Of a stretch of 64,000 nt of DNA, positions 28,201-37,142 are shown one piece after another. A program made the position numbers and the translations under genes. Where the stretch lies: the NCBI RefSeq assembly GCF_021602155.1, contig NZ_BQHY01000009.1, positions 186,001 to 250,000 on the forward strand, in the 5' to 3' direction. The notes beneath the pieces were generated by a model. It saw only the letters and a list, made by a program, of their open reading frames with translations, ran no database searches and was not told the DNA's origin. Numbering within the stretch: the first letter of the stretch is position 1; each line of letters opens with the position of its first letter. Source of the DNA: Pseudomonas parakoreensis. Lineage in GTDB: Bacteria > Pseudomonadota > Gammaproteobacteria > Pseudomonadales > Pseudomonadaceae.

Positions 28201-31125
28201 GGCTTCGCACAACACATCCACCGGCAGCAGATCGGCGAGGTGCGCGCCTTCGCCCAAAGTGCTCAGCTCATCCAGCAGCGCGCTGAGTTCCTGGCGCTCG
28301 CCGGGGTGTTGCTGCCAGCGTTGCAACAGGCTTTCGGCGTCAAGCAGGATGTCCATGCCCTGGGCGAGGAAGTTGTTGATCAGTTGCGGATCGCGCTTGA
28401 TTCGCAGGCCGGTATTGGGCGCGCTGAGGATCGCTTCCAGACGTTCGGCAAGCAGCGTTTCGGTGCGTTTGATCAGCGACTGCGCACCGACAATCGGCGC
28501 CAGCGGATCGTGCTTGAGCTGGCGCAAACCAACGCGGAACAGGCCTTCGGCTTCGAGGAGCAATTCCACTTCATCCAGATCCAGAGGCAACTGATGCGCC
28601 TTGAACTCCCGCGCCAGCTTATCCAGCGGCGCGGCCAGTTCGGCAATCGGCAACACGCCGGCCATCGACGCACTGCCCTTGAGCGTGTGCAAGGCGCGCT
28701 GCAATTCGTCGCTGGCCGGCAGCGGCACATGCTCGGCAGCCTGATCGAGGAAGCGGTTGAGGCTGGCGAGGTGGGTTTCAGCCTCGTTGCGAAAGATCTC
28801 CAGCAACAGCGGATCGAGGGCCGCCACATCGTCGACGTCTTCGGCCGCCAGCGGCTCGACACCTTTGGCCAGCGCATGCGCGCGGGCCGCCAGTTGATCG
28901 ACATCGCTGCGCTGCCGCTGGCGCTGAGTGGCGAATTCGCTGATCAGTTCCGGCAGCAACAACACCGTGTCCGTGAGCAACTGCTGCACCTGCGCGCCGG
29001 GCTCGACGCTGTGTTCCAGCACGCGGTTGAGCAGGTTTTCCACGGCCCAGGCCAGCTCGCCAAGGATCAGCGCACGAACCATGCGCCCGCTGCCCTTCAA
29101 GGTGTGAAAAGCGCGGCGCAGCTCGGTCAGGGCGGCGCGGTCGTGGGTGTCAGCCGTCCAGCGCGGCAGGTATTCGTGCAGGACTTCGAGCACCTCGTCG
29201 GTCTCTTCGAGGAACACTTCGCGCAGTTCATCGTCCACCGGTGCTTCATCGAGCGGCGGCGGCATCAGGCTGCCGGGGGTGATCAAGGCCGGCGGGTTGA
29301 CTGCCGATACCGGACTGGCCAGCACCTCGGCCAGCGACTGCACGGTCTGCGGATCGTCCAGCGCCTGCAGGTCCTGCATCACCAGCGCTTCGCTGGGGCT
29401 GAGGACATCGTCGAGCAACGGCACGTGAGGTTCGCCGGGAGGCTCGTCAGGAAAGAAACCGAGGCTGGCGAGGCTCTTTTGTGCAACATCCAAAAGTTGT
29501 TCATTCGGCGCTTGCGGGTCGTCGCTCAGGCGTTCGAGGTAATACTCGAGGCTGGTGATGACGTCGGCGAGGTGATCCAGTTGCTGCCAGCCCGGCTCAT
29601 GCGGATCGAGCAGCAGGTGTTCGCGAATGAAGCTGTTGCAGGCCTCGACCAGACTCGCCGCGCGGCTCAGCGGAATCATCGCGAGCGCGCCGCGCACCTG
29701 GGTCAGCAACTCCGGCAGCGGTTGCAGTTGCTGGCGATCCCAGTCGGCGTCGATGTAATCGACGATCATGTCCTTGGCCTGTTGCAGGCAGATGCGCGCT
29801 TCCTTGATCACGATCTGATGGATCTGTGTCAGGTCGGTGGTCGGCAGGCGCGCGTCTTCGGGACTTTCCGGCTCTACGGTGCCGACCATGCCGGCGAGGT
29901 TGGCTTCGACGTAGAGCAGCGCGCCAGCCACGTCCATCAGGGTCGCGTCATTCGGCTCGCGCTGGCCCTGAGCCAGGCTGAGGACCACCGCCAGTTGATC
30001 GATGATGACTTTGCGCGGCTGGCCAAAACCGAGCACCGCGAGGGTGTCGGCGATCTGCCGCAGCGGCGCCAGCAGGCTCTCCAGATCAGCGGTGTGCTGA
30101 CGGTCGCTGCGCACGAACAGGTCGAGGCGCTCCTTGACCCGCACCAGCTCTTCGCACAGCGCCGCCAGCACCGAGCGCATCGCATCGCGGTCGGGGCCGG
30201 CCAGGCGCGCGCGTTCTTCGTCGACCATCGCGCTGTCGGGCAACGCGTCGTCCAGGGAGTAGCGATCTTTCATGGTCAGCATCTGCCCGGTGGGATGTTC
30301 GGCTTTGGCAATATAGAACAGCAGGCTTTTCAGCAGCTCCGGCGGAGGCGGCTGATTGAGGCCGCGCGGGCCTTGTTCGAGCAGGCGCTTGAGTTCCTTG
30401 TCGGCGTCCTTGAACAGGCTGCGCAAGGCCGGGCTGTTGGCGATGGCGCCTTCGCGCATGCCTTCGACCAGCGCTGAAGCGACCTGCCACAACGGGCTCA
30501 ACGGCGCATTGGCGCTCAGCGCTTCGAGGCGCTGGAAGACTTTCGCCAGGTAGTCGAGGTGCGTCTGGTCATCCTGCTCGCGCAGCAACCCGACCAGCGC
30601 CATTTGCAACATCTGGCGCAACTTGCGCAGTACGTTGGGCCACTCGGCCGGCTCCAGCGCGGCCAAGGCTTCCTCGCTCAACGGCGGCAAGTCCGGCAGT
30701 GGCGGGCTGAACAGGCTGGTTTCCGAGAGCAGGCTTTCACCGCGCGCACTGCGCAGATCGTTGATCAGCGGCAGCACCACCAACGGCAAGTCGCGGCGGG
30801 CGCTCTGCACCCGATCGAGGTAAATCGGCAATTGCCCGAGGGCTTGCAGCAACAAGTGCAGGGCTTCGTCGCGGTGGCTGACGCGCCCTTGCTGCAGGGC
30901 GTCCACCAGATGCTCCATCTCTTCGGCCAGCAATGCCGCGCCGTAGAACTCGACCATCTGCAAACTGCCATGCACTTGATGAATAAACGCCAGGCACTCG
31001 TCCAGGCCCGGCGCGGCCTGCGGGTCATCGAGCACGGATTCAATCGCCTGATGCGCCTGCTTCAGCGTTTCGGCAATTTCACCCTTGACCCATTCGAGGG
31101 CCACATAGTCGTGCCGGTCACCCAT
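25213..31125 (-). CDS. chpA: Chemosensory hybrid histidine kinase ChpA
   Basis: Cytoplasmic CheA-type kinase of 1970 residues that controls type IV pilus extension and retraction through PilG and PilH. The N-terminal two thirds is a row of HPt-like domains. Phosphoryl-acceptor candidates are His49 (FIHQVHGSL), His674 (HTLKGSGRM), His813 (HTLKGSASM), His1117 and His1259 (both HTLKGGARM). Two further copies appear degenerate, with TQVRGAL and STLGEG in place of the histidine motif. Then come the dimerisation region, the ATPase (DHGLES, DDGAGVP, GRGVGMDVV), a CheW domain, and a C-terminal receiver with Asp1899 (LLDIEMPRMDG). ATG 31125 (MGDRHDYVAL) has GGAG upstream; a GTG at 31140 overlaps the pilJ stop. 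Confidence 0.94.
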   Translation of the reverse strand: MGDRHDYVALEWVKGEIAETLKQAHQAIESVLDDPQAAPGLDECLAFIHQVHGSLQMVEFYGAALLAEEMEHLVDALQQGRVSHRDEALHLLLQALGQLPIYLDRVQSARRDLPLVVLPLINDLRSARGESLLSETSLFSPPLPDLPPLSEEALAALEPAEWPNVLRKLRQMLQMALVGLLREQDDQTHLDYLAKVFQRLEALSANAPLSPLWQVASALVEGMREGAIANSPALRSLFKDADKELKRLLEQGPRGLNQPPPPELLKSLLFYIAKAEHPTGQMLTMKDRYSLDDALPDSAMVDEERARLAGPDRDAMRSVLAALCEELVRVKERLDLFVRSDRQHTADLESLLAPLRQIADTLAVLGFGQPRKVIIDQLAVVLSLAQGQREPNDATLMDVAGALLYVEANLAGMVGTVEPESPEDARLPTTDLTQIHQIVIKEARICLQQAKDMIVDYIDADWDRQQLQPLPELLTQVRGALAMIPLSRAASLVEACNSFIREHLLLDPHEPGWQQLDHLADVITSLEYYLERLSDDPQAPNEQLLDVAQKSLASLGFFPDEPPGEPHVPLLDDVLSPSEALVMQDLQALDDPQTVQSLAEVLASPVSAVNPPALITPGSLMPPPLDEAPVDDELREVFLEETDEVLEVLHEYLPRWTADTHDRAALTELRRAFHTLKGSGRMVRALILGELAWAVENLLNRVLEHSVEPGAQVQQLLTDTVLLLPELISEFATQRQRQRSDVDQLAARAHALAKGVEPLAAEDVDDVAALDPLLLEIFRNEAETHLASLNRFLDQAAEHVPLPASDELQRALHTLKGSASMAGVLPIAELAAPLDKLAREFKAHQLPLDLDEVELLLEAEGLFRVGLRQLKHDPLAPIVGAQSLIKRTETLLAERLEAILSAPNTGLRIKRDPQLINNFLAQGMDILLDAESLLQRWQQHPGERQELSALLDELSTLGEGAHLADLLPVDVLCEALLDLYGAVEESSLAVSDRFFHEAQNAHEALINMLDELAAGQEITPQPQRIRALHELLDESLDPSAMGLIRSDGSRTLNISELGAATAELSRTNTETAPDDEIVEIFLEEAVDILDSAGQALQRWLSDPDNAAPLSSLQRDLHTLKGGARMAEVDAIGDLAHELEGLYEGLVDRRYSHSEALGRLLHKGHDRLALLLEQLQAHQPLRPAQDLIETLRQFRQGAAGTAEAAPPTADSDSAAHDPELLDIFLEEGFDIIESSGAALLRWQAEPSNRQEVETLLRDLHTLKGGARMVEIGPIGDLAHELEFLYESLATGVLQPSAELFALVQRGHDRLAQMLDGVRAGQPCPPADRLINAIQNFSHPATPDTPPLLPIPAKTEPAAPAADAGADMVKVSAELLDELVNLAGETSIFRGRIEQQVSDAQTALNEMETTIERMRDQLRRLDTETQGRILSRQQVDAERLGYEEFDPLEMDRHSQLQQLSRALFESASDLLDLKETLERRNHDAENLLQQQGRINTELQEGLMRTRMVPFERMLPRLKRIVRQVAEELNKDVAFIIDNAEGEMDRNVLERMAAPLEHMLRNAVDHGLESAEVRLAAGKPAQGTISLDLSREGGDIVFDIRDDGAGVPLDAVRRKAIKRGLLAPDAEISDRDVLQFILQPGFSTAEKITQISGRGVGMDVVHEEVRQLGGTMSIDSVPGQGVHFRIRLPFTVSVNRALMVQCGEDQYAIPLNTIEGIVRVLPNDLEAHYRNDPPSYHYAGQRYELCYLGELLKTAPRPKLLGQSLPLPVLLVQCNDRHIAVQVDAMAGTREIVVKSLGPQFAAVQGVSGATILGDGRVVLILDLLAPIRAMQARIAQHPAQADIDSEPQKPLLVLVVDDSVTVRKVTSRLLERHGMNVLTAKDGVDAMLLLEEHMPDLMLLDIEMPRMDGFEVATQVRHDERLQHLPIIMITSRTGQKHRDRAMAIGVNDYLGKPYQESVLLESIAHWSKKHA

Positions 31126-31136
31126 AACCACTCCAC

Positions 31137-33191
31137 TCACGCCTTGTCCGTCGCGGACGCCGACGGCAAGGTGAAACCGGATACCGAACGGCGCAGCTGA
31201 CTGGCCATCTTCGCCAGGTTGCCGATGCTCTCGGCGGTGGCGGTCGAGCCAGACGAAGTCTGCGAGGTGATCTGCTGGATCACGTTCATCGTCAGCGAGA
31301 TTTGCCCGGCCGACGAGGTCTGCTGCTGCGCCGCGTTGGAGATGCTCTGGATCAGCGCGGCAAGGGTCTTCGATACCCCTTCGATTTCTTCCAGCGCCAC
31401 CCCGGCATCCTGCGCCAGTCGCGCGCCGCGCACCACTTCGGTGGTGGTCTGCTCCATGGAAATCACCGCTTCGTTGGTGTCGGTCTGAATCGCCCGCACC
31501 AGGGTTTCGATCTGCCGGGTGGCGGCGGACGAGCGCTCGGCCAGCCGCTGCACTTCGTCGGCAACCACGGCAAACCCGCGTCCGGCATCCCCCGCCATCG
31601 AGGCCTGAATCGCCGCGTTGAGCGCGAGGATGTTGGTCTGGTCGGCGATGTCGTCGATCAGGCTGACGATGTCGCCGATTTCCTGCGACGACTCGCCGAG
31701 GCGTTTGATGCGTTTGGCGGTGTCCTGAATCTGTTCGCGGATGTTGTCCATGCCATGGATGGTGTTGTGCACCACCTCGTTGCCCTTGTTGGCGATTTCC
31801 ACCGAACGCTCGGCCACCGCCGAGGATTCAGCGGCGTTAGCCGAGACCTGATCGATCGACTGAGCCATGTCGCTGATCGCCGTCGAGGCTTCGGAAATCT
31901 GCTGCGCCTGATGTTCCGAGGCCTGGGCCAGGTGCATGGCGGTGGCCTGGGTTTCCTGCACGGCGGCAGCCACTTGGCCGGCGGTGAGGTTGATGGTGGC
32001 GACCAGATCGCGCAGTTGGTCGACCGAGTAGTTGATCGAATCGGCGATGGTCCCGGTGAAGTCTTCGGTCACCGAGGCGGTCACCGTCAGGTCACCGTCG
32101 GCGAGGTCTTCGATCTCGTCGAGCAGGCGCATGATCGCGTTCTGGTTACGCTCGTTCTTCTCGGCGGTCTCGCGCAACTGGCGGTTGGTTTCGCGGACCA
32201 TGACCAGGCCGATCAGGATGATCGAGGCCAGTGCCAGCAAGCCCAGGACGTAGCCGCCAATGGTGTCGGTGCTGCGTCCGCCGGCAAGGTTTTCGAAACC
32301 GCTGGCGAGGTGTGAAGCCTCGTCGAGCAGGGTCTGCGACAGGCTGAAGATGTTGCTCGCCGATTCACGGACCTTGAACAGCTCCGGCGAGGTTTCGAGG
32401 ATTTCGTCCACGGAGCCGGAGACGAACTGGAACAGCTCGGAAATTTCACTCAGGCGTGCGCGGGCATCGCGGTCTTCGACCTGGCTGATTTTCAGGGTCG
32501 GGTTGCCCTGCAGCATGCCGTTGAGCACCTGGCCGAAACGAGTGGCGTCGCGGCCAAAAGCGTCGGCGGCCTGCTGCGAGTTTTCGTCGCCAGCGAGCAC
32601 GGTGTTGACCGCGCCGAGGATGCGTTCGGCCAGCAGCGATTGACGCTGGGCCATCGCCACTTGCGCCGCCGGGGCGCCGCGTTGCAGGAGAATTTCGACG
32701 ACTTTTTCGTATTCGATCTGCAACTGCGGCACGGTTTCGGCCAGGGTCGCGGCGACCTGATGCAGCGAGAGCACGGTCTGTTCGCTGGAGAGAATCGCGT
32801 CGGTGTTTTTCAGCAGGCGTTCCCAATCCAGCTGCACCGCGCGCATTTCCGGGCGCACGGTGGCCGGCGCAGGCGGCAGACCGGTGGCCGGGTCGCCCTT
32901 CTTCAGATAACCCCAACGCTGGGCGAAATCGTTGCGCGCATCGCTCAGCAGCTTGAACGCGGCAGCCTTGCCGGCGGCGGCTTCGGTGGCGTTCTTGGCG
33001 ATGCGTTGCGACAGCACCCGCAGCTCACCGGCGTGGCCGATGTACTGCTTGTCGTAGTTGGCCTGGGTGTTGAGGTAGGCGAAGTTGGCGAACAGCAGCA
33101 TGATGAACACGATCAGTGCGATGAACAGCACGATGATCTGCGAACGACTGCGCGACCCTTCTGCCGACTTGCCTGTTTTTGCTTTTGTCAT
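31137..33191 (-). CDS. pilJ: Twitching motility chemoreceptor PilJ
   Basis: Methyl-accepting chemotaxis protein of the pilus system, 684 residues. A first membrane helix lies at about 18-40 and a second at about 310-330, enclosing a periplasmic helical domain. HAMP-like and signalling coiled-coil regions follow. The receptor tip contains [33 protein letters not shown], close to the PilJ consensus (ASMAG in place of the common ARAGE). The start 33191 follows GAGGA; upstream in-frame codons lack a ribosome site. A REPIN lies between pilI and pilJ, yet the gene order is that of one operon. Confidence 0.95.
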   Translation of the reverse strand: MTKAKTGKSAEGSRSRSQIIVLFIALIVFIMLLFANFAYLNTQANYDKQYIGHAGELRVLSQRIAKNATEAAAGKAAAFKLLSDARNDFAQRWGYLKKGDPATGLPPAPATVRPEMRAVQLDWERLLKNTDAILSSEQTVLSLHQVAATLAETVPQLQIEYEKVVEILLQRGAPAAQVAMAQRQSLLAERILGAVNTVLAGDENSQQAADAFGRDATRFGQVLNGMLQGNPTLKISQVEDRDARARLSEISELFQFVSGSVDEILETSPELFKVRESASNIFSLSQTLLDEASHLASGFENLAGGRSTDTIGGYVLGLLALASIILIGLVMVRETNRQLRETAEKNERNQNAIMRLLDEIEDLADGDLTVTASVTEDFTGTIADSINYSVDQLRDLVATINLTAGQVAAAVQETQATAMHLAQASEHQAQQISEASTAISDMAQSIDQVSANAAESSAVAERSVEIANKGNEVVHNTIHGMDNIREQIQDTAKRIKRLGESSQEIGDIVSLIDDIADQTNILALNAAIQASMAGDAGRGFAVVADEVQRLAERSSAATRQIETLVRAIQTDTNEAVISMEQTTTEVVRGARLAQDAGVALEEIEGVSKTLAALIQSISNAAQQQTSSAGQISLTMNVIQQITSQTSSGSTATAESIGNLAKMASQLRRSVSGFTLPSASATDKA

Positions 33192-33234
33192 CGGTCCTCG
33201 CCTATTCCCGCGCCATTTAAAGCTCACCGAAAAC

Positions 33235-33328
33235 CCTGTGGGAGCGGGCTTGCCCGCGATGAGGCCGGCACATCCGACATCTATGGCGACTGATCTGACG
33301 CCATCGCGGGCAAGCCCGCTCCCACAGG
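33235..33328. repeat. REPIN, GTGGGAGCGGGC type, inside the pil/chp operon
   Basis: CCTGTGGGAGCGGGCTTGCC (33235 on to 33261) faces its exact complement (33302-33328) within the 154-base gap between pilI and pilJ. Confidence 0.88.
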
Positions 33329-33345
33329 TTTGGGTGGTGTTTCGA

Positions 33346-33885
33346 CTAAATCGCGACGCTCATGAACACCGGCGACCTGGCCAGCGCAAACAGGCTGAAC
33401 ACCCGCCAGTTCTGCTCGCGCCGGAAATAGCCTTTGACGAACTCGGCCTTGGAACCCTGGCGCTTGCTGATCGAGATCGGTTCGAAGCTGTCCTGCTCGA
33501 AGTGCTGCAAACCGAACACCTCATCCACCAGCAGCCCGGCGAACACGTCGTTGTGCTCCACCACCAACACCCGCCGCTGTTTGCGCAGCGGTGACAGCTC
33601 GTGGCCGAAGAAGCCGCACAGGTCCATGATCGGCAGCAAGCGCCCACGCAGGTTAGCCACCCCTTTGACCCATGGTTTGACCCCGGGCAATTGAGTGCAG
33701 CGTGGTTCGTGCAGCACTTCGCTGACTTCACCCATCGGCGTCACGTACCAGTGCTCGCCGAGGCGAAAACCGATGCCGCTCCAGCGATCCTGGCGGCCGG
33801 GTTGCGACGGCAGGTCCGCCGCCAGCAGGCGGCAGCGCTGGTCGATCTGCCACAGCAGTTCGAACGCGGTCAGCGATTCGCTCAT
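33346..33885 (-). CDS. pilI: CheW-like adaptor PilI
   Basis: Coupling protein of 179 residues that connects the PilJ receptor to the ChpA kinase. The CheW fold shows [39 protein letters not shown], and [19 protein letters not shown]. It starts 10 bases after pilH stops and is in the pilG-H-I-J order known from P. aeruginosa. Confidence 0.94.
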   Translation of the reverse strand: MSESLTAFELLWQIDQRCRLLAADLPSQPGRQDRWSGIGFRLGEHWYVTPMGEVSEVLHEPRCTQLPGVKPWVKGVANLRGRLLPIMDLCGFFGHELSPLRKQRRVLVVEHNDVFAGLLVDEVFGLQHFEQDSFEPISISKRQGSKAEFVKGYFRREQNWRVFSLFALARSPVFMSVAI

Positions 33886-33895
33886 GGTCGCGCGA

Positions 33896-34261
33896 TCAAC
33901 CGGCCAGCACGTTGTTCAGAGTCTTGATCAGCATGTCTTCTTCGACCGGTTTGGTCAGGTAATCCCTGGCGCCCTGGCGGGTGCCCCAGACCTTGTCGGT
34001 TTCCTGATCCTTGGTGGTGATGATGATCACCGGGATATGGCTGGTCTCGGCATCCTTGGTCAACTGGCGGGTGGCCTGAAAACCGTTGAGGCCGGGCATG
34101 ACGATGTCCATCAACACCGCGTCGGGTTTTTCCTGACGGGCCAAGGCCACGCCGTCGGCGCCGTTTTCGGCCTTGAGCACTTCATGGCCGTGCTTTTCCA
34201 GCATGCCGGTGAGTTTGTACATTTCAGTCGGCGAATCATCGACGATCAGGATACGTGCCAT
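33896..34261 (-). CDS. pilH: Response regulator PilH
   Basis: Single-domain CheY-like receiver of 121 residues. It is phosphorylated by ChpA and is thought to support pilus retraction or act as a phosphate sink. The acidic pocket is at D8-D9 (IVDDS) with the acceptor Asp52 (LMDIVMPG), a Thr in IIITTKDQ, and Lys in YLTKPV. The ATG at 34261 follows GGGGAA; in-frame codons just upstream add four residues only. Confidence 0.94.
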   Translation of the reverse strand: MARILIVDDSPTEMYKLTGMLEKHGHEVLKAENGADGVALARQEKPDAVLMDIVMPGLNGFQATRQLTKDAETSHIPVIIITTKDQETDKVWGTRQGARDYLTKPVEEDMLIKTLNNVLAG

Positions 34262-34321
34262 GGTCTTCCCCATTTTTCTTGTCGACTCCCGGCCCGCTGG
34301 CCGAGCGTCACTGTACGTGTC

Positions 34322-34726
34322 TTACTGCGGCAAAACGGCGGCAAAGCCCGGAACGTGGGCCTGAATCGCGTCGAGCAGTTCTTCCTTGCTGAAAGGCTTG
34401 GTCAAAAATTGATCAGAACCGACAATGCGCCCCTTGGCCTTGTCGAACAGTCCGTCACGCGACGACAGCATGATCACTGGCGTGGCCTTGAACGCACTGT
34501 TGTTCTTGATTAAAGCGCAGGTCTGATAACCATCCAGACGCGGCATCATGATGTCGACAAAAATGATACCGGGGTGGTTGTCGGCGATCTTGGCCAACGC
34601 GTCGAAGCCGTCGATGGCCGTGATGACCTCGCAGCCCACATTCTTCAACAGCGTTTCGGCGGTGCGACGAATCGTTTTCGAGTCGTCGATCACCATGACC
34701 TTCAAGGCGCTGGACTGCTGTTCCAT
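34322..34726 (-). CDS. pilG: Response regulator PilG
   Basis: CheY-like receiver of 134 residues, the first gene of the pilG-H-I-J-chpA-chpC unit. In P. aeruginosa PilG promotes pilus extension and cAMP signalling. Features are D14-D15 (VIDDS), acceptor Asp58 (FVDIMMPRLDG), Ser-Ser in MLSSRDG, and Lys in FLTKPFS. The gene is divergent from gshB across 225 bases. A weak TTGAGC-N17-ATTACT pair in that gap could be its promoter. Confidence 0.94.
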   Translation of the reverse strand: MEQQSSALKVMVIDDSKTIRRTAETLLKNVGCEVITAIDGFDALAKIADNHPGIIFVDIMMPRLDGYQTCALIKNNSAFKATPVIMLSSRDGLFDKAKGRIVGSDQFLTKPFSKEELLDAIQAHVPGFAAVLPQ

Positions 34727-34784
34727 AAGGGGGCTCTACCGTCGCCTTTGCGAATCAAATTGTCCGTTTTGCGATGAGTAATGG

Positions 34785-34812
34785 CTGGAAACCCTTGATG
34801 CTCAAGGGCCAG
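34785..34812. promoter_or_regulatory. Inverted repeat in the pilG/gshB divergent gap
   Basis: CCCTTGA and TCAAGGG enclose three bases, with CTGG and CCAG extending the stem after a 3-base bulge. It could be a regulator site or an RNA hairpin in the pilG leader. Confidence 0.35.
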
Positions 34813-34951
34813 CACGCTATGCCAGCCTTTTTAGCACAGTCTCCAGATGCAATCTATCGACGGGTTTTTCCTTGACCGAAAACCCTGCCAGCGCCACTCT
34901 GGCGGCACTTTTTCAATACCGATCCGGTAGCCAATTTTCGAGGAAAACCCA

Positions 34952-35923
34952 ATGAGCGTTCGCGTCGGGATTGTCATGGACCCTATCGCCAGCATTTCCT
35001 ATAAAAAGGACAGCTCGCTGGCCATGCTGCTGGCCGCGCAGAAACGTGGCTGGGAACTGTTCTACATGGAACAGCGCGACCTGTATCAGGCCGAAGGTCA
35101 GGCCCGGGCGCGCATGAAGCCGCTGAAAGTCTTCGCCAACCCGGAAAAATGGTTCGAACTGGACGCCGAGCAGGACAACCTGCTGAGCGACCTGGACGTG
35201 ATTCTGATGCGCAAGGATCCGCCGTTCGACATGGAGTTCGTCTACTCCACCTACCTGCTGGAACAGGCCGAAACCGCCGGCGTGCTGGTGGTCAACAAAC
35301 CGCAGAGCCTGCGCGACTGCAACGAAAAGCTGTTCGCCACGCTGTTCCCGCAGTGCACGCCGCCGACCATCGTCAGCCGTCGTCCGGACGTGCTGCGTGA
35401 ATTCGCCGACCACCATGGCGATGTCATCCTCAAGCCGCTGGACGGCATGGGCGGTTCGTCGATCTTCCGTCATACCGCCGGTCACCCGAACCTGTCGGTG
35501 ATCCTTGAAACCCTGACGCTGCACGGCAAGCAGCAGATCATGATTCAGGGCTACCTGCCGGCCATCGTCGATGGTGACAAACGCATCCTGATGATCGACG
35601 GCGAGCCGGTGGATTACTGCCTGGCGCGAATTCCGGCTCACGGCGAAACCCGTGGCAACCTCGCGGCCGGTGGTCGTGGCGAAGCGCGGCCGCTGACCGA
35701 CAAGGATCGCTGGATCGCCGCGCAAGTCGGCCCGACCCTGCGTGAGAAAGGCTTGCTGTTCGTCGGTCTGGATGTGATCGGTGAACACCTGACGGAAATC
35801 AACGTCACCAGCCCGACCTGCATCCGCGAAATCGACAACGCGTTCGGCACCGACATCGGCGGCATGCTGATGGACGCGATCGACAAGAAACTGCAAGCCG
35901 CCGGCAAAAAGCCACAAGCTTGA
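34952..35923 (+). CDS. gshB: Glutathione synthetase
   Basis: ATP-dependent ligase that joins gamma-glutamylcysteine and glycine to give glutathione. The 323 residues match the bacterial enzyme. Visible family parts are VRVGIVMDPIASISYKKDSS at the N-terminus, MRKDPPFDMEFVYSTYLLE, the ATP-grasp segments VILKPLDGMGGSSIF and GGRGEARPLTD, and EINVTSPTCIREID near the C-terminus. GAGGAAAA lies before the ATG. It is followed on the same strand by a TonB-like gene, the order common in Pseudomonas. Confidence 0.97.
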   Translation: MSVRVGIVMDPIASISYKKDSSLAMLLAAQKRGWELFYMEQRDLYQAEGQARARMKPLKVFANPEKWFELDAEQDNLLSDLDVILMRKDPPFDMEFVYSTYLLEQAETAGVLVVNKPQSLRDCNEKLFATLFPQCTPPTIVSRRPDVLREFADHHGDVILKPLDGMGGSSIFRHTAGHPNLSVILETLTLHGKQQIMIQGYLPAIVDGDKRILMIDGEPVDYCLARIPAHGETRGNLAAGGRGEARPLTDKDRWIAAQVGPTLREKGLLFVGLDVIGEHLTEINVTSPTCIREIDNAFGTDIGGMLMDAIDKKLQAAGKKPQA

Positions 35924-36030
35924 TGCACGTCACATGCAGTCTGTCGCTTGAAGCGTGAAGCCCAAGGCGTGAAACCAACATTGCGTTATCATGCGCAGCC
36001 TCTGAAAAACGCGATGTTGGTTTTCTTGTC

Positions 36031-36930
36031 ATGACCCTCCCGTCCGATCTGCCCGCAGAACTCGCCCATCGTGGCGTGCGCCCGGCCGATCGCCTCGGCT
36101 TTACCCTGTTTCTGGCGGCGCTGATTCATTTGGCGCTGCTGCTCGGCGTGGGCTTCACCATGGTCGAGCCCAAGCAGATCAGTAAAACCCTGGAAATCAC
36201 CCTCGCTACCTTCAAGAGCGAAACCAAGCCGAAAAAGGCGGATTTTCTCGCTCAGGAAAACCAGGAAGGCAGCGGCACCCTCGACAAGAAGGCGATTCCC
36301 AAGACCACCGAGGTCGCGCCGTTCCAGGATAACCAGGTCAAGAAGGTCACCCCGCCACCGGCCGCCAAGCCGGAAGTGCGCGAAGCAGCGCCCAAGGCTG
36401 CGGTGACCACCGTGGCGCCGAAACAGCAAAAGGCGCCGACCAAGAAAGAAGAAACCAAAACCGAAACCAAGCCTGCGGTCAACGCGCCGACGTTCGACAG
36501 CTCGCAGCTGTCCAGCGACATCGCCAGCCTCGAAGCCGAACTGGCCAACGAACAACAGCTATACGCCAAGCGCCCGCGCATTCACCGTTTGAGCGCGGCC
36601 TCGACCATGCGCGACAAGGGCGCCTGGTACAAGGACGACTGGCGCAAGAAGGTCGAGCGCATCGGCAACCTCAATTACCCGGAAGAAGCCCGGCGCAAGC
36701 AGATTTACGGCAACCTGCGCCTGATGGTTTCGATCAACCGCGATGGCTCGCTGTATGAAGTGCTGGTGCTGGAGTCCTCCGGCCAGCCGCTGCTGGATCA
36801 GGCGGCGCAGCGCATCGTCCGGCTGGCGGCACCGTTTGCGCCGTTTACCGGCGATCTGTCGGATATCGACCGACTGGAAATCATCCGCACCTGGAAATTC
36901 GCCCGGGGCGACAAGCTCTCCAGTAACTGA
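36031..36930 (+). CDS. TonB-like energy transducer
   Basis: Inner-membrane anchored periplasmic protein of 299 residues. One hydrophobic helix (about 23-45) follows a short cytoplasmic part, then a Lys/Pro/Thr-rich spacer (about 60-170). The C-terminal TonB-type domain is about 205-295 (YPEEARRKQIYGNLRLMVSI, LVLESSGQPLLDQAA). The position between gshB and yqgE next to pilG matches P. aeruginosa TonB3, which is needed for twitching rather than classic iron uptake. No exbB or exbD is nearby. The start lacks a good ribosome site; a six-codon frame (ATG 36014) ends overlapping it as ATGA, which could couple translation. Confidence 0.85.
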   Translation: MTLPSDLPAELAHRGVRPADRLGFTLFLAALIHLALLLGVGFTMVEPKQISKTLEITLATFKSETKPKKADFLAQENQEGSGTLDKKAIPKTTEVAPFQDNQVKKVTPPPAAKPEVREAAPKAAVTTVAPKQQKAPTKKEETKTETKPAVNAPTFDSSQLSSDIASLEAELANEQQLYAKRPRIHRLSAASTMRDKGAWYKDDWRKKVERIGNLNYPEEARRKQIYGNLRLMVSINRDGSLYEVLVLESSGQPLLDQAAQRIVRLAAPFAPFTGDLSDIDRLEIIRTWKFARGDKLSSN

Positions 36931-36949
36931 CCAGCGCCAAGCAAGCTTA

Positions 36950-37071
36950 TGTGGCGAGGGAGCTTGCTCCCGCTGGGCTGCGAAGCGGCCCCCTGCATTT
37001 ATTCAGATACACCCAGATATCGGGATTTACGACTGCTGCGCAGCCGAGCGGGAGCAAGCTCCCTCGCCACA
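36950..37071. repeat. REPIN, GTGGCGAGGGAGC type
   Basis: TGTGGCGAGGGAGCTTGCTC (36950 on to 36974) faces its complement at 37047-37071. It lies between the TonB-like gene and yqgE. Confidence 0.87.
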
Positions 37072-37142
37072 GGGGACGGGCAGACCATTCGCAACGCATC
37101 CTCAGCTTGTCAGTTCGCCCCTTGAACGCCACACTATCGCTC

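Noticed and set aside
28039-30477. Open reading frame of 812 codons opposite chpA
   Set aside because: Antisense shadow in high-GC sequence, dominated by Gln, Arg and His. The chpA frame carries clear HPt motifs throughout.
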